A stretch of DNA of 64,000 nucleotides from Photobacterium sp. TY1-4 (GCF_025398175.1 NZ_CP099734.1:2170001-2234000), one strand, 5' to 3'. Positions 28,250-38,019 are shown, numbered from the stretch's first letter. Numbers and translations: made by a program. The notes: a model not told the origin generated them from the letters alone.

Positions 28250-29014
28250 CTAACCAACCTGCTGAGCCTTGACATACTCCTGAGCCAGATCAGTGAGCCG
28301 ATCTTGCTCCGAGAACGCAGCCCCCCCCTGCGCCATCACTTCCGAGAGGGTGATGAAGCGCGGCGATGCAGACTCTGCCGGCGCGTTTGCATTTGTTGTT
28401 ATTGCAGTTGCTGTTCTTGAGCTTATTGCTCTTGCGTCTGTTGCTTTTGAGATGGGCGAAAGGGCTTTGCAGCCCGCCTCCCGGGGTTCTGCATCAAATA
28501 CCGAGATCGAACCGAGCGTTAAGCCCAGTGCCTGCACCGCCTGACGCTGCGATGCCAGCCTTGCAGTCATGGCCGGATTATTGGCCAGTCCCTTCAGCTG
28601 GTTCAGCTCACTGTCAAGCCGGCATTGATAATCCAGTGCCGTTGTCGGCATCCCTTTCATCAGGGCGGTTTGTACCAGTACGGCACCTGGCGATCCAAAC
28701 AAGCCGTTGGCGATCTCGGCCAGCGTTGCCGGGTCGAGAAACGGCAACCACACCGCCTCGAAACCGGACAGAAACTGCGCCGGATCGCGGCCGTCCCAAG
28801 AAAGGATCTCCCCCACTTCCTGCCACTGAACCGCTGAATGTGCGGCAGCCGCAGAAGGCGGGATGTAGATAGCGAATCGGCGCTGCGAACACTGCTGAAG
28901 ACGCGCAATGATCAGGGACTGATAGTCCGCATCCCCCCCCAGCACAATCAGGGTGCGAGGCTGCATGCCCGCGAGTACGCGTTTCACCAGGGCTTCAATC
29001 TGTTGCTCGTTCAT
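28250..29014 (-). CDS. microcompartment-operon protein of unknown function, probably encapsulated
   Basis: 254 residues; no family recognised with confidence. The N-terminus (residues 1-17, MNEQQIEALVKRVLAGM) is a short amphipathic helix of the type that targets cargo into microcompartment shells. A mixed alpha/beta core follows (about 18-165) with a Rossmann-like first strand RTLIVLGGDADY. Then comes a low-complexity Ser/Thr/Ala linker (about 190-215) and a second amphipathic helix at the C-terminus. The layout recalls PduM-like or flavoprotein-like accessory proteins of other compartments, but I cannot assign it. It lies between pduL and the SMR pair in the same operon. Confidence 0.7.
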   Translation of the reverse strand: MNEQQIEALVKRVLAGMQPRTLIVLGGDADYQSLIIARLQQCSQRRFAIYIPPSAAAAHSAVQWQEVGEILSWDGRDPAQFLSGFEAVWLPFLDPATLAEIANGLFGSPGAVLVQTALMKGMPTTALDYQCRLDSELNQLKGLANNPAMTARLASQRQAVQALGLTLGSISVFDAEPREAGCKALSPISKATDARAISSRTATAITTNANAPAESASPRFITLSEVMAQGGAAFSEQDRLTDLAQEYVKAQQVG

Positions 29015-29068
29015 TCCTACCTCTCTTCACTCAGCCACTAATTTGGCGAGCTTGTCTGGCCGGTTGAC

Positions 29069-29740
29069 TTATCTCGCCAGATAAACGTCTTCCCCGGAGC
29101 GGAGCCCTGCCGCATTGGCTTCGTCGGTGTCGATATGGAACTCCAGCGCGTACGCTGGGCTGACCCGCACCACCACCTGCTCGAACACCACCCCACAACC
29201 ACCACCGGCACGCACCTTCACCCGCTGGCCGTTCTCGACCTGAAACCGCGCAGCATCCTGCGGGCTCATGTGGATATGGCGCTGGGCACAAATCACTTTC
29301 GAATCAAGGTGGCAGTAGCCAGCCGTGCCGACCAGCAAGGCATCTGCCGAGCCTGTCAGATCGCCCGATTCACGAACCGGTGCCTTGATACCCAGGGTGT
29401 AGCAGTCAGCTTTCGAGACCTCGAGCTGGGTTTCTGCCCGCGCCGGACCAAGCACACGGACCCGCTGAATCGAGCCCTTCGGTCCGACGATGGTGACGCA
29501 CTCTTTGGCTGCGAACTGGCCCGGCTGCTTGAGCGCCTTGATAGGCGTGAGCTGATACCCCTCCCCGAACAGCGCCTCGATATCGGGCTGGCTCAGGTGA
29601 ACATGGCGATTGGAGACCCCGGTCGGAATACCGAGGTCCGACACGGCATCGGACATGGCCGAGCTCAATATCGCGGCTTCCTCGCGGCAGCTCGGCGGTA
29701 GTTTCTGCTCAATCTGTGCCATTAATGTTGCGCTAATCAT
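29069..29740 (-). CDS. pduL: PduL-type phosphotransacylase
   Basis: 223 residues. PduL is the microcompartment phosphotransacylase; its two zinc-binding blocks are visible as SNRHVHLS (about residues 43-50) and QRHIHMSP (about 151-158). It converts acetyl-CoA to acetyl phosphate and frees CoA inside the shell, allowing ATP synthesis by acetate kinase outside. Residues 1-20 are a helix typical of its targeting peptide. It overlaps the preceding shell gene by 4 bp (ATGA). In choline clusters this gene is often called cutH. Confidence 0.92.
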   Translation of the reverse strand: MISATLMAQIEQKLPPSCREEAAILSSAMSDAVSDLGIPTGVSNRHVHLSQPDIEALFGEGYQLTPIKALKQPGQFAAKECVTIVGPKGSIQRVRVLGPARAETQLEVSKADCYTLGIKAPVRESGDLTGSADALLVGTAGYCHLDSKVICAQRHIHMSPQDAARFQVENGQRVKVRAGGGCGVVFEQVVVRVSPAYALEFHIDTDEANAAGLRSGEDVYLAR

Positions 29741-30345
29741 TGGCGTGTTCCTTGTCTGCGGGTCCGGGTAGAGCGTTTCGCGGCAGGCTTATCGCCCGAT
29801 GTACGAGTCGCGCTGCCACTCTGTCCGGCTGTTGCCTGATGGCTTGTTGCTACCGGTTTTTCTTCGGCCTTGCTCGCGGCCACTTTGACTTCAACTACGT
29901 CGGCGTCAGCGTCGTCGGCTTTTACTTCATCAACGTCGACAGGCTTTGCTTCTGGCTTTGCCTCTGCCTCTTTGGCCGCTTCAGAAACTGCCTGGTTTTT
30001 TGGTTCTGCACCGTCTGACCTCGCCATCTCTGCTGCAGAATCCACTTCAGGTTCAGCTTCGGTGACAAGCACTGGCTGTGGGCATACCTCATTTTCCAGC
30101 ATCGCCAGCACACTCTCGTCCGGACGGGCAATCACCAGTGATGCCACGACGTCTTTCGCCGCCTCGACACCGTTTTCGACCGCCGCCGATACGGCGCTGA
30201 TCTCGCCGTGAAACATCACGGACACCAGCCCCGAACCAATTTTCTTGTAACCCACAAGGTTGACAGCTGCCGATTTGCAGGCCGCATCAGCAGCCTGAAT
30301 GGCAGATGTCAGACCCCGGGTTTCTATGACGCCCAAACTGGTCAT
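29737..30345 (-). CDS. BMC-H shell protein with a long charged C-terminal tail
   Basis: About 202 residues. ATG at 30345 is preferred because AAGGAGG lies eight bases upstream; an ATG at 30351 is also possible. Residues 1-90 are a canonical BMC domain (SLGVIETRGL, KKIGSGLVSVMFHGE, ARPDESVL). The remaining roughly 110 residues are low complexity, rich in Ala, Glu, Lys, Asp and Val, and end in an Arg-rich block (AAKRSTRTRRQGTRQ). Extended BMC-H proteins occur in other compartments, where tails may tether cargo, metal centres or nucleic acid. The basic end after a long acidic tail is unusual. It is placed between cutD and pduL. Confidence 0.88.
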   Translation of the reverse strand: MTSLGVIETRGLTSAIQAADAACKSAAVNLVGYKKIGSGLVSVMFHGEISAVSAAVENGVEAAKDVVASLVIARPDESVLAMLENEVCPQPVLVTEAEPEVDSAAEMARSDGAEPKNQAVSEAAKEAEAKPEAKPVDVDEVKADDADADVVEVKVAASKAEEKPVATSHQATAGQSGSATRTSGDKPAAKRSTRTRRQGTRQ

Positions 30346-30358
30346 CTTCATTTCCTCC

Positions 30359-31327
30359 TTAATGTCGAACCAAGCGGATATCAAAATCGAACTGGGTAAA
30401 GAAGGCACTCAGCTGATCCAGCTCATCGTCGCTATAGCCAAGGTCTTGTTTGATTGGGTAAATCATGTCGAGTTTGTCGTACTTGGTTTTGCCAAACTGG
30501 TGGTATGGCAGCACGTCGATGCGCTGGATATTGCCGCGCTTGGCAAGCTCCATGACATAGCTGAATGCCCCGGTGATCGCGTCGTAAGAATCGTTGTAGC
30601 CCCGGATCAACGGCATCCGGATCACGATGTTGGCGCCCATATCGACCAGATACTCGAGGTTGCGTTTTACTCCTTCGTTCCCGATCCCGAGCAACTGACG
30701 GTGTTGGTTGGTATCAATCTGCTTGATATCAAACAGGAACAGATCCGTGCATGTCGCCAGTTTCTGGTAGTTCTCCAGGGAAGTGGTGCCCTGAGTTTCG
30801 ATCGCGGTGTTGATCATCTGCTTTTTGCATTCGGTCAGCAGGGCCGTGGCGAAATCCGCCTGCAGGCTCAGCTCACCGCCGCCCAAAGTCACCCCGCCGC
30901 CGGAAGACATATAGAAGTCGTAGTCCTGCATGATGATTTCCATCAGCTCGGAGACCGTGACATCTTTGCCCATCACATCCAGCGCATCGCCCATGCACAC
31001 TTCTTCACACTTCCGGCAGCCAATGCAGTCCACCGTCCGGTTGATCTTGTGTAGGGCCTTACCGTCTGCCCCGGTGCTCATCAGGTGCACCCCGGCAGGA
31101 CAGACCTCGGCACATTTGCCGCAGGCGACACATTTGTCCTGGCTGAACATCACCTGGAACTTGCTGCTCAGCCCCTCGGGGTTGGCGCACCAGTCGCATT
31201 TCAGGTTGCAGCCTTTGAAGAAAATCAGCGTGCGGATCCCGTCACCGTCATAAATGGAATATTTCTGGATATTAAAAATCCGCCCGGTCAGCTCGGTGTC
31301 TTTGCTCGCTTGTGCTATCCCAGTCAT
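30359..31327 (-). CDS. cutD: choline TMA-lyase activating enzyme (radical SAM)
   Basis: 322 residues. The radical SAM cluster is C40-x3-C44-x2-C47. Two extra ferredoxin-like 4Fe-4S motifs follow (CVACGKCAEVCP and CIGCRKCEEVC), as in all glycyl-radical activases. It creates the glycyl radical on CutC and must work without oxygen. It starts 69 bp after cutC; a hairpin lies in that gap. Confidence 0.95.
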   Translation of the reverse strand: MTGIAQASKDTELTGRIFNIQKYSIYDGDGIRTLIFFKGCNLKCDWCANPEGLSSKFQVMFSQDKCVACGKCAEVCPAGVHLMSTGADGKALHKINRTVDCIGCRKCEEVCMGDALDVMGKDVTVSELMEIIMQDYDFYMSSGGGVTLGGGELSLQADFATALLTECKKQMINTAIETQGTTSLENYQKLATCTDLFLFDIKQIDTNQHRQLLGIGNEGVKRNLEYLVDMGANIVIRMPLIRGYNDSYDAITGAFSYVMELAKRGNIQRIDVLPYHQFGKTKYDKLDMIYPIKQDLGYSDDELDQLSAFFTQFDFDIRLVRH

Positions 31328-31368
31328 TATTTATTCTCCTCACTTCGCTCGCGCTTCGTGGTTTTGAT

Positions 31369-31388
31369 CAGGGGCCTTGCGGCCCCTG
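31369..31388 (-). promoter_or_regulatory. GNRA-capped hairpin between cutC and cutD
   Basis: On the minus-strand RNA an 8-bp stem CAGGGGCC/GGCCCCTG closes a GCAA tetraloop, a very stable form. It is not followed by a U tract, so it is not a terminator; it could protect the cutC mRNA 3' end or lower cutD relative to cutC. Placement in the 69-bp gap is seen; the role is inference. Confidence 0.6.
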
Positions 31389-31396
31389 GCGCTGGG

Positions 31397-34300
31397 TCAG
31401 AATTTTTCCAATACGGTACGGCTGATGATCTCGTCCTGAACTTCCTTGCAAAGCTCGACGAAGTAGGCGCTGTAGCCGGCAACACGCACGATCAGGTCGC
31501 GGTATTTCTCAGGCTCCTGCTGGGCCTTCTTCAGTACTTCGTTATCGACATAGCTGAACTGCATCTGGCCATTGCCGAGAATCGAAGCCGTGCGCAGCAA
31601 GGTGATCAGACCGTTCTTGCCTTCCGGGGTATCAAGCAGGCCTTTGAGGAACTTGAAGTTGTGCACCATGCCGATGTTCATGGTTTCAACATTCATTTTG
31701 CTCACGGATTTGATAATCGCTGTCGGGCCTTGCTTATCTGCTCCCTGCGTCGGGCTGATCCCGTCAGACAGCGGCATCCACGCCAGACGGCCGTTCGGGG
31801 TCGCATTGGTCAGTTCACCAATCGGGGTGTTGTTGGAAATCGACAGGGTGCCGTGGCTCAGACGCGAGTAAAGCATCCGGTACTTGCCACACTCACGCTC
31901 GGTCCACTCGGTGATATCCAGCGCGAACGCATCGGCATAGTTATCATCGTTACCGAACTTCGGTGCGTTCAGACAGTCACGGCGCAGCTCTTCGTAACCT
32001 TCGAAGTTAGCCAGCATCGCATCGCGCATTTGCTCCAGGGTGTATTTCTTGTCTTCGAAGACCAGCTTGCGGATCGCGGCCATGGAATCGACATAGGTTG
32101 CCAGGCCGGAGAAGATCAGGCCCGGGCCATAGTTCACCACCGCGCCCCCGGCACTGACGTCTTTGCCCTGTTCCATACAGCCTTCCACCAGCAGTGACAT
32201 CAGCGGCTTCGGCGCCACATCGCGGTGGACGCGCTGGCTGATCACCGTCCCGACGGCAGACAGTTTGACGATATGGGCGATTTGCTCTTTCACCGCCGCA
32301 TCGAAGGCTTCGAAGGTGGTCAGCTGATTCAGATCGCCAGTATCCAGCCCCTGATAGCTATCGAACAACACCATGCGGCCACGGTTGAGGACGAACTCAA
32401 TTGCAATCGGCCACTGGGTGTACCCGGTAGAGGTCCACTGGTAGATACGACCGGATTTCTGCGGTTCGACACAGCCCATCAGACAGTAGTCACGGGCATC
32501 TTCGAAGTCGTAACCTTTGCGCAGCATCATCTTGATGTGCGAGTCATCGAAGTGACACGCCGGGAAGCCCATACCCGCCTTCACCACCTCGACGATTTTT
32601 TCCATGTAGTGCTGTGGCGATTGGTTGTGGATCCGGCATGCCAGCGATGGCTGGTACACCTTCACGAAGCGCACGGCATCCATGATCAGCAGGGTCAGGT
32701 CGTTGGTCGCATCACCGCCCATCCGCTTCTGGCCACCGACAGTCAGGTTGATGAATGGCTGATAGCCGGCGAAGTATTTCGCGCCCAGCTCGCTTGACAT
32801 CCACATCAGCTCGGCACACTTGATGATGAAGGCCTGCATCATCTCCAGGGCTTCTTCCTGGGTCAGGCGGCCGGATTCAATATCGGCCTGATACATCGGG
32901 TAGCAGTACTGGTCCAGACGACCCAGTGACAAGCCGGTCTGGTTTTCTTCGACCTCAAACAGGGATTCAACGGTCCAGACACTTTGCAAGGCTTCCTGAA
33001 AGGTCTTCGGCGGGTTAGCCGGCACGTTTTCATTGGTTTCGGCAATGGTGAACAGCTCAGCACGGCGCACCGGATCGGTTTCGGTCAGGGCCAGCTCGCG
33101 GGCATGGTTCGCCAGACGCTTGGCGTAAGCCATCACACCTTCACAGCTTTCAATCGACGCCTTGTAGAAATAGATCTTGTCGATGTCTTCCGGGTTTTCC
33201 ATGCTCAGCTGAGCCAGTTTTTCCTCGGCATCGGCCTTGATCCCTTTCATGCCCTTGGTGAACAGCAGGACATCGTAGCCCGGACAGGTATCGCCGCCCC
33301 CGTTGATCTGGTGGTAAGACAGATCACTGACGTAAGTCTCGCCGCTGAACGCCCACAAACCCGCTTCGCGGTACTGTGCTTCACAGATCTCATCCAGAGA
33401 GCGGCCTTCCCAGAACGGGACGATCTCTTCGCGGATCACCTTCTTGTCTTCTTCGGAGATCTCGAACGGATCCTGCGGACGGGTGCTCATGGTATCGAGC
33501 TCGTCACGAACCCAGCGCCATGCGATATCCGGCGAGAAGGCACCTGCACGTGGCTTGCCACAAGGGTGACCAACAATCAACTCGTCATCCTGGATCAGGA
33601 GCGGCGCGGTTTCACAGGCAACGCGGAACGCCTTGGCACGCAGCAGGATTGTCGGCAAACCCTGATGCTGCTTGGTTACTTCGGTGAAAGCCAACGCACG
33701 GTAGATAGACACACTCGGGCGCGCTTTCAGGTAGTTCTGGCGCAGGCGCTGCATCCGCGGCGTCAGGCCTTCCATGGCTTTCATTTCAGACTCGCCCGCA
33801 GCTTGTGGCGCAGCAGTTGACATGGCAGCACCGCCCGCACGATACAGGCGAACCGTCAGCTTGCTGTCCAGGCTTGCCAGGTTGTTCCGGGCTGCCAGCA
33901 GCATCTTGGACAGATCATTGATCACCAGCTGGCTGTCTTCGAAACGGCCGCCCTGGACCATCCAGTCGAACATCGGGTAACCGTCGACGGCTTTCTCAGC
34001 ACGAACTTCAGACAGCTCACTCAGTTTCAGCCACAGGCACTCAATCACCTCGTATGCCTGCTGCTCGGTGATTGCACCGCTCTGCAGATCACGTTGATAG
34101 TAGCTGTACAGCGCCTTATCGAAACCGGTCGCACCCACGGCGTAACTGCCGTTATCCAGATGCATCATCAGCTGGAACAGATAGAAGGCCTGACAGGCTT
34201 CCTTGAAGGTCTGTGCCGGTTGCGCCGGAACGCGGCGAAGGATCGCGGCAGTTTCTTGCAGCTCAGCCTGGCGGTACGGGTGAGTTTCCGTTTCAGCCAT

Positions 34301-34801
34301 GCGCGCCATTTCGGTGGCCAGTTTGTTGGCCAGCGCCACGGCACCGTTGCAGGCAAAGATCATTGCCTTACCCTGATTCACTTCGTCCATGCCGCTGCGG
34401 CTGATTGCGCTGCCGATATTTTTCAGGCGCATCTCGATGTGTTGTTCCAGGACCTGGAAACCGGAGCTGATCACCGACATGTAATCAGGACTGTTGGTTT
34501 TCTCGCAGTTGAGGAAGCCAAACACCGATTCGTTGTTCAGTTCGGCTTCGGTGTGGAAGATCGCCCCGCGTGCCTGAGACGACTGGCTGCCGACAATCAG
34601 TTCGTCCTGACCGATATAAACCGGCAGCTCAGCCATCAACTGGGAAAACTGATGGGCATTTTTGACCATCGGCGGCATCCCGGCGATATCGTCGCCCATG
34701 GATGCCAGAATCGTTGCGCGCTCGGCGCTAATGGTGCTTTTTTGCGTAAGCAGTCTTTCCGCCAGCATTTTTACACGCGGCGTGAGGGAATAGTTGGCCA
34801 T
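31397..34801 (-). CDS. cutC: choline trimethylamine-lyase, long (type II) form
   Basis: 1134 residues. Glycyl-radical enzyme: radical-bearing Gly1109 in [10 protein letters not shown], 25 residues from the end as in known CutC, and the thiyl Cys777 with the general base Glu779 in MGCVEPQ. It splits choline into trimethylamine and acetaldehyde. The protein is about 290-340 residues longer than the short form. Its N-terminal third repeats the start of the glycyl-radical fold ([11 protein letters not shown] then later [11 protein letters not shown]), typical of the long forms in Enterobacteria and Vibrio. It shares an operon with its activase and the shell genes. Confidence 0.97.
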   Translation of the reverse strand: MANYSLTPRVKMLAERLLTQKSTISAERATILASMGDDIAGMPPMVKNAHQFSQLMAELPVYIGQDELIVGSQSSQARGAIFHTEAELNNESVFGFLNCEKTNSPDYMSVISSGFQVLEQHIEMRLKNIGSAISRSGMDEVNQGKAMIFACNGAVALANKLATEMARMAETETHPYRQAELQETAAILRRVPAQPAQTFKEACQAFYLFQLMMHLDNGSYAVGATGFDKALYSYYQRDLQSGAITEQQAYEVIECLWLKLSELSEVRAEKAVDGYPMFDWMVQGGRFEDSQLVINDLSKMLLAARNNLASLDSKLTVRLYRAGGAAMSTAAPQAAGESEMKAMEGLTPRMQRLRQNYLKARPSVSIYRALAFTEVTKQHQGLPTILLRAKAFRVACETAPLLIQDDELIVGHPCGKPRAGAFSPDIAWRWVRDELDTMSTRPQDPFEISEEDKKVIREEIVPFWEGRSLDEICEAQYREAGLWAFSGETYVSDLSYHQINGGGDTCPGYDVLLFTKGMKGIKADAEEKLAQLSMENPEDIDKIYFYKASIESCEGVMAYAKRLANHARELALTETDPVRRAELFTIAETNENVPANPPKTFQEALQSVWTVESLFEVEENQTGLSLGRLDQYCYPMYQADIESGRLTQEEALEMMQAFIIKCAELMWMSSELGAKYFAGYQPFINLTVGGQKRMGGDATNDLTLLIMDAVRFVKVYQPSLACRIHNQSPQHYMEKIVEVVKAGMGFPACHFDDSHIKMMLRKGYDFEDARDYCLMGCVEPQKSGRIYQWTSTGYTQWPIAIEFVLNRGRMVLFDSYQGLDTGDLNQLTTFEAFDAAVKEQIAHIVKLSAVGTVISQRVHRDVAPKPLMSLLVEGCMEQGKDVSAGGAVVNYGPGLIFSGLATYVDSMAAIRKLVFEDKKYTLEQMRDAMLANFEGYEELRRDCLNAPKFGNDDNYADAFALDITEWTERECGKYRMLYSRLSHGTLSISNNTPIGELTNATPNGRLAWMPLSDGISPTQGADKQGPTAIIKSVSKMNVETMNIGMVHNFKFLKGLLDTPEGKNGLITLLRTASILGNGQMQFSYVDNEVLKKAQQEPEKYRDLIVRVAGYSAYFVELCKEVQDEIISRTVLEKF

Positions 34802-34890
34802 CTTCAGCCTCTCCTAATGATATGTTTCACTGTCGACCGGGCCTGACGCCCAGCCGTGGGATATTGGATTGTTGTGCGTTGTGGTATGAC

Positions 34891-36033
34891 CTAGGTGTGG
34901 GCAATCCCTGCAAACGCTTGTCGGTATAGGGTTTCCATGTGGTGCGTATTCACCTCACGGGGGTTGGTTGGTGTACAGCCGTCTTTCAGCGCCGGTCCAA
35001 TCAGGTCCGGCAGCGCGGCAAAGAATCCGGGCTCGGCCACCTCACAGTCGCGGATGCCTGATGGCATATTCATCTGCTCTTTGAGCACATCGATCGCCAC
35101 AATCAGACTCATCACCCCCTCACGGGTCGTCCGGCTCGGCAAGCCAAGCTGCTTCGCCAGGTGGGCGTATTTTTGGGCGGCGGCAGTCTTGCAATCGCCA
35201 TGTAAGTTGGCATTAAAGGCGATGACATGCGTCATCATCAGCGCGTTCGCCCGCCCGTGCGGGATCCCGAAGACACCGCCAAGCGCGTGGGCCAGACTAT
35301 GGGTGATCCCCAGGGAGGCATTGGTAAATGCCATGCCTGCGATACACGAGGCGTTGTGCATTTTCTCCCTGGCAGCCAGGTTGCTGCCGTTCTGGTAGCA
35401 CTCCAGCAAGTGGGCGAAAACCAGTTGCACGGCCTTCTCTGCCAAGGCATCGCTAAAATCAGACGCCTGGGTGGAGACATAAGCCTCCAGCGCATGGCAC
35501 AGCACATCCATTCCGGTATCGGCAGTAATACCCGCGGGCACCGACTTCACCAATTCAGGGTCTAAAATGGCGTGATCCGGCAACATAAACTCGTCGACCA
35601 CCACCCACTTTTCGCCTTTTGATTTAATGACCGAGAATGCGGTGACTTCCGAGCCCGTGCCGCTGGTGGTCGGGATAGCCACAAAGCATGGTTTTTTCGC
35701 CAGATTGCCGCTTTCCCACAGGGTGTAGATCACTCCTTTCGCCGCATCGATCACCGAGCCACCGCCCAGTGCGACCACTACATCCGGCGCCTCGGCATCC
35801 ATTTGTTTCATCCCATTGACAATGACCGAGATGTCCGGATCCGAAGTAACCTCGGCAAACAGACTGACCACCATCTGGTTCGCCTGCAGCCGCTGACGGA
35901 CTTGGTCGGCCATGCCAAATTTAACCATCGCCTGGTCGGTGACGATCAAAGCCCGCTGCCCCGTCAGTGTGCCCAGCTTGTCCAGAGCGCCGTTGCCAAA
36001 ATGGAGCATCGGCTTAATCTGAAATTCGTTCAT
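34891..36033 (-). CDS. iron-containing alcohol dehydrogenase of the microcompartment
   Basis: 380 residues, Fe-ADH family (EutG/CutO type). NAD-binding GGGSVIDAAKG near residue 95 and the metal-binding histidines in the region NASLGITHSLAHALGG and GIPHGRANALM. It reduces acetaldehyde to ethanol with NADH, recycling NAD+ for the aldehyde dehydrogenase inside the shell. The gene lies 15 bp after the vertex-protein gene and 89 bp before cutC. Confidence 0.93.
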   Translation of the reverse strand: MNEFQIKPMLHFGNGALDKLGTLTGQRALIVTDQAMVKFGMADQVRQRLQANQMVVSLFAEVTSDPDISVIVNGMKQMDAEAPDVVVALGGGSVIDAAKGVIYTLWESGNLAKKPCFVAIPTTSGTGSEVTAFSVIKSKGEKWVVVDEFMLPDHAILDPELVKSVPAGITADTGMDVLCHALEAYVSTQASDFSDALAEKAVQLVFAHLLECYQNGSNLAAREKMHNASCIAGMAFTNASLGITHSLAHALGGVFGIPHGRANALMMTHVIAFNANLHGDCKTAAAQKYAHLAKQLGLPSRTTREGVMSLIVAIDVLKEQMNMPSGIRDCEVAEPGFFAALPDLIGPALKDGCTPTNPREVNTHHMETLYRQAFAGIAHT

Positions 36034-36048
36034 GTGATTGAGTCTCCC

Positions 36049-36306
36049 TTATCTGTCCTGGTGGACTTTTTCCACGATGGCAACGATTGACATGGCCTTG
36101 TACTGCTGTTTGTGCAGCGCAAAATATTCCTCAACCAGGACCAGATCACGCACACCAGCCCCCACACTGTCGACGGCGACATAAGTCCGGTCCTTGATGG
36201 GCGCCAGATCGTCCCCCAGTGCCGTGACCAGCAAGAGGTTGCTGCCGCGTAGTTCGTCATTTTTCTGGGGGGCGACGACATGCCCGGTTACCTTTGCGAG
36301 AATCAT
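36049..36306 (-). CDS. BMC-P (EutN/CcmL-type) vertex protein
   Basis: 85 residues, beginning MILAKVTGHVVAPQKNDEL, the usual start of EutN/CcmL pentameric vertex proteins; the hydrophobic SVGAGVRDLVLV block is also family-typical. Five copies cap each shell vertex. It is the only BMC-P gene in the operon, as in GRM2-type compartments. Confidence 0.95.
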   Translation of the reverse strand: MILAKVTGHVVAPQKNDELRGSNLLLVTALGDDLAPIKDRTYVAVDSVGAGVRDLVLVEEYFALHKQQYKAMSIVAIVEKVHQDR

Positions 36307-36339
36307 AGTTTTGCCACCTTCTGTTGCGTTGCTGCCGGG

Positions 36340-38019
36340 TTAGGGCGCCATACGTCCCATCACCTGTTTGATGATGCGCTCAACATTTTCTTCGCTAATG
36401 TCATGACAGGTTTCGCCATGGGTGCCATGACAGGCAGGCGCCGGAATACCACAGCCAAAGCGATCATCCGCCGCTGTCATTGCTGTTGTGATAGCCACAG
36501 GCGCAGCAACTGACGCATGTCCACCGGTAAAGCGCATGTCTTCGAAGATACTGACCGGTGCACTGGCAGTGACTGCCGGAGCTGGAGTCGCAGCCGGTGC
36601 AGCAAGCGAAGCAGACGCAGACTGTACCGCTGGCGCAATCAGTGTTTCAGGCTGGCGCAGGTCTTCAATGTTGCGAACGCCGTAACCGACCTTGCGGACA
36701 TTGAGCAGGTTCATCGGACCGACGTTATCGGAGCTGGAACCGCCGCCCAGTGCGCCGCACCCTAAGGTCAGGGCCGGGATCAGGTTGGTGGTCGCACCAA
36801 TACCGCCCAGGGCTGCCGGGGTGTTGACCAGCATGCGGAACACCGGTTTTTCCAACGCAAACTGGCGAACGATGTCCGGGTTCTGGGTGTGGATCACCAG
36901 CGTATGGCCCAGACCTTCGTTGGTGAGCAATTCCACCACGCGATCGCAGGCAGAGCGCCAGTCTTCCTCGATGTACAGGCCCAGGACCGGGCAGAGTTTT
37001 TCACGGGCATACGGATTCTGATGGGACACGCTGTCCTGGCGGGAAATCAGGACCTTGGTGCTGGCCGGTACACTGAAGCCGGCAATGCCTGCCAGTGATA
37101 GCGCGCATTTACCCACAATGGCCGGATTAATCATGCCGTTCGGGCGCAGCAGGATCTTCGCCAGTTGTTGCGACTCCTGCTCATTCATAAAGTAAGCGCC
37201 CTGAGCCAGCAGCTCCTGGTGCACCTGTTCATAAATGCAGCGTTCCGCAATGATCGATTGCTCGGACGCGCAGATCACGCCGTTATCAAAGGTTTTACTG
37301 GTGATAATGTCGCTGACCGCCTGCTTGATATCAGCGGTACGCTCGATAAAGGCCGGCCCGTTCCCCGGTCCGCCGCTGATTGTCGGTGTGCCCGATGCAT
37401 AAGCGGCGCGGACCATACCTTCACCACCCGTTGCCAGGATCAGCGAGACATCTTTGCTGCGCATCAGCGCTTGCGTGGCTTCCATCGTCAGCAGCGACAC
37501 GCCGTCGACAATCCCGGCAGGCGCTCCGGCTTCTGTTGCAGCACGCTTCACCAACTCAATGGCTTTCTGGCTGCACACCTTGGCGTTCGGATGCGGCGAG
37601 AAGATAATTGCATTCCCGGCTTTCAGCGCGATCAGGGTTTTGTAGAAAATGGTTGAGGTTGGGTTAGTCGACGGCACCAGTGCGGTGATGACCCCAAGCG
37701 GCACACCGACTTCCATCACCTGATTGACCGGATCCTCAGAAATAATGCCGACCGTTTTGATCGATTTGATGTGCTCGTGCACCTTGGTCGATGCAAAGAT
37801 ATTCTTCAGGACCTTGTCCTGCCAACGCCCGAAGCCGGTTTCCTCATGGGCCAGTTTCGCCAGCTCTTCAGCATGACGAGCGGCTTCAGCAGCAATATGC
37901 GCCACGATGCTGTCGACTTTCTCCTGCGAGAACTGCGCAAACTGGGCTTGTGCCTGTTTGGCCTGTTTCAGCAGCTCTCGAGCTGCCTGGATGGATTGTA
38001 AATCCTTGTCTAAAGTCAT
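36340..38019 (-). CDS. acylating acetaldehyde dehydrogenase of the microcompartment
   Basis: 559 residues. CoA-dependent aldehyde dehydrogenase (EutE/CutF type), with the catalytic Cys250 in NGVICASEQ. It oxidises acetaldehyde to acetyl-CoA. The core ends near residue 465; an extra 95 residues follow, made of an Ala/Pro-rich linker and a last amphipathic helix, EENVERIIKQVMGRMAP, which has the shape of a shell-targeting peptide. The enzyme thus carries its targeting signal at the C-terminus, unlike EutE or PduP where it is N-terminal. Confidence 0.93.
   Translation of the reverse strand: MTLDKDLQSIQAARELLKQAKQAQAQFAQFSQEKVDSIVAHIAAEAARHAEELAKLAHEETGFGRWQDKVLKNIFASTKVHEHIKSIKTVGIISEDPVNQVMEVGVPLGVITALVPSTNPTSTIFYKTLIALKAGNAIIFSPHPNAKVCSQKAIELVKRAATEAGAPAGIVDGVSLLTMEATQALMRSKDVSLILATGGEGMVRAAYASGTPTISGGPGNGPAFIERTADIKQAVSDIITSKTFDNGVICASEQSIIAERCIYEQVHQELLAQGAYFMNEQESQQLAKILLRPNGMINPAIVGKCALSLAGIAGFSVPASTKVLISRQDSVSHQNPYAREKLCPVLGLYIEEDWRSACDRVVELLTNEGLGHTLVIHTQNPDIVRQFALEKPVFRMLVNTPAALGGIGATTNLIPALTLGCGALGGGSSSDNVGPMNLLNVRKVGYGVRNIEDLRQPETLIAPAVQSASASLAAPAATPAPAVTASAPVSIFEDMRFTGGHASVAAPVAITTAMTAADDRFGCGIPAPACHGTHGETCHDISEENVERIIKQVMGRMAP

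Noticed and set aside
28366..28872. 168-codon Leu-rich plus-strand frame opposite the unknown microcompartment gene
   Set aside because: Antisense to a gene that fits the operon and has an encapsulation-like start; the Leu run arises from the reverse of the Ser/Ala/Thr linker codons.
31085..32197. 370-codon open frame on the plus strand opposite cutC/cutD
   Set aside because: Lies antisense to two strongly identified genes, and its product resembles no family; a shadow of codon bias in the minus-strand genes.
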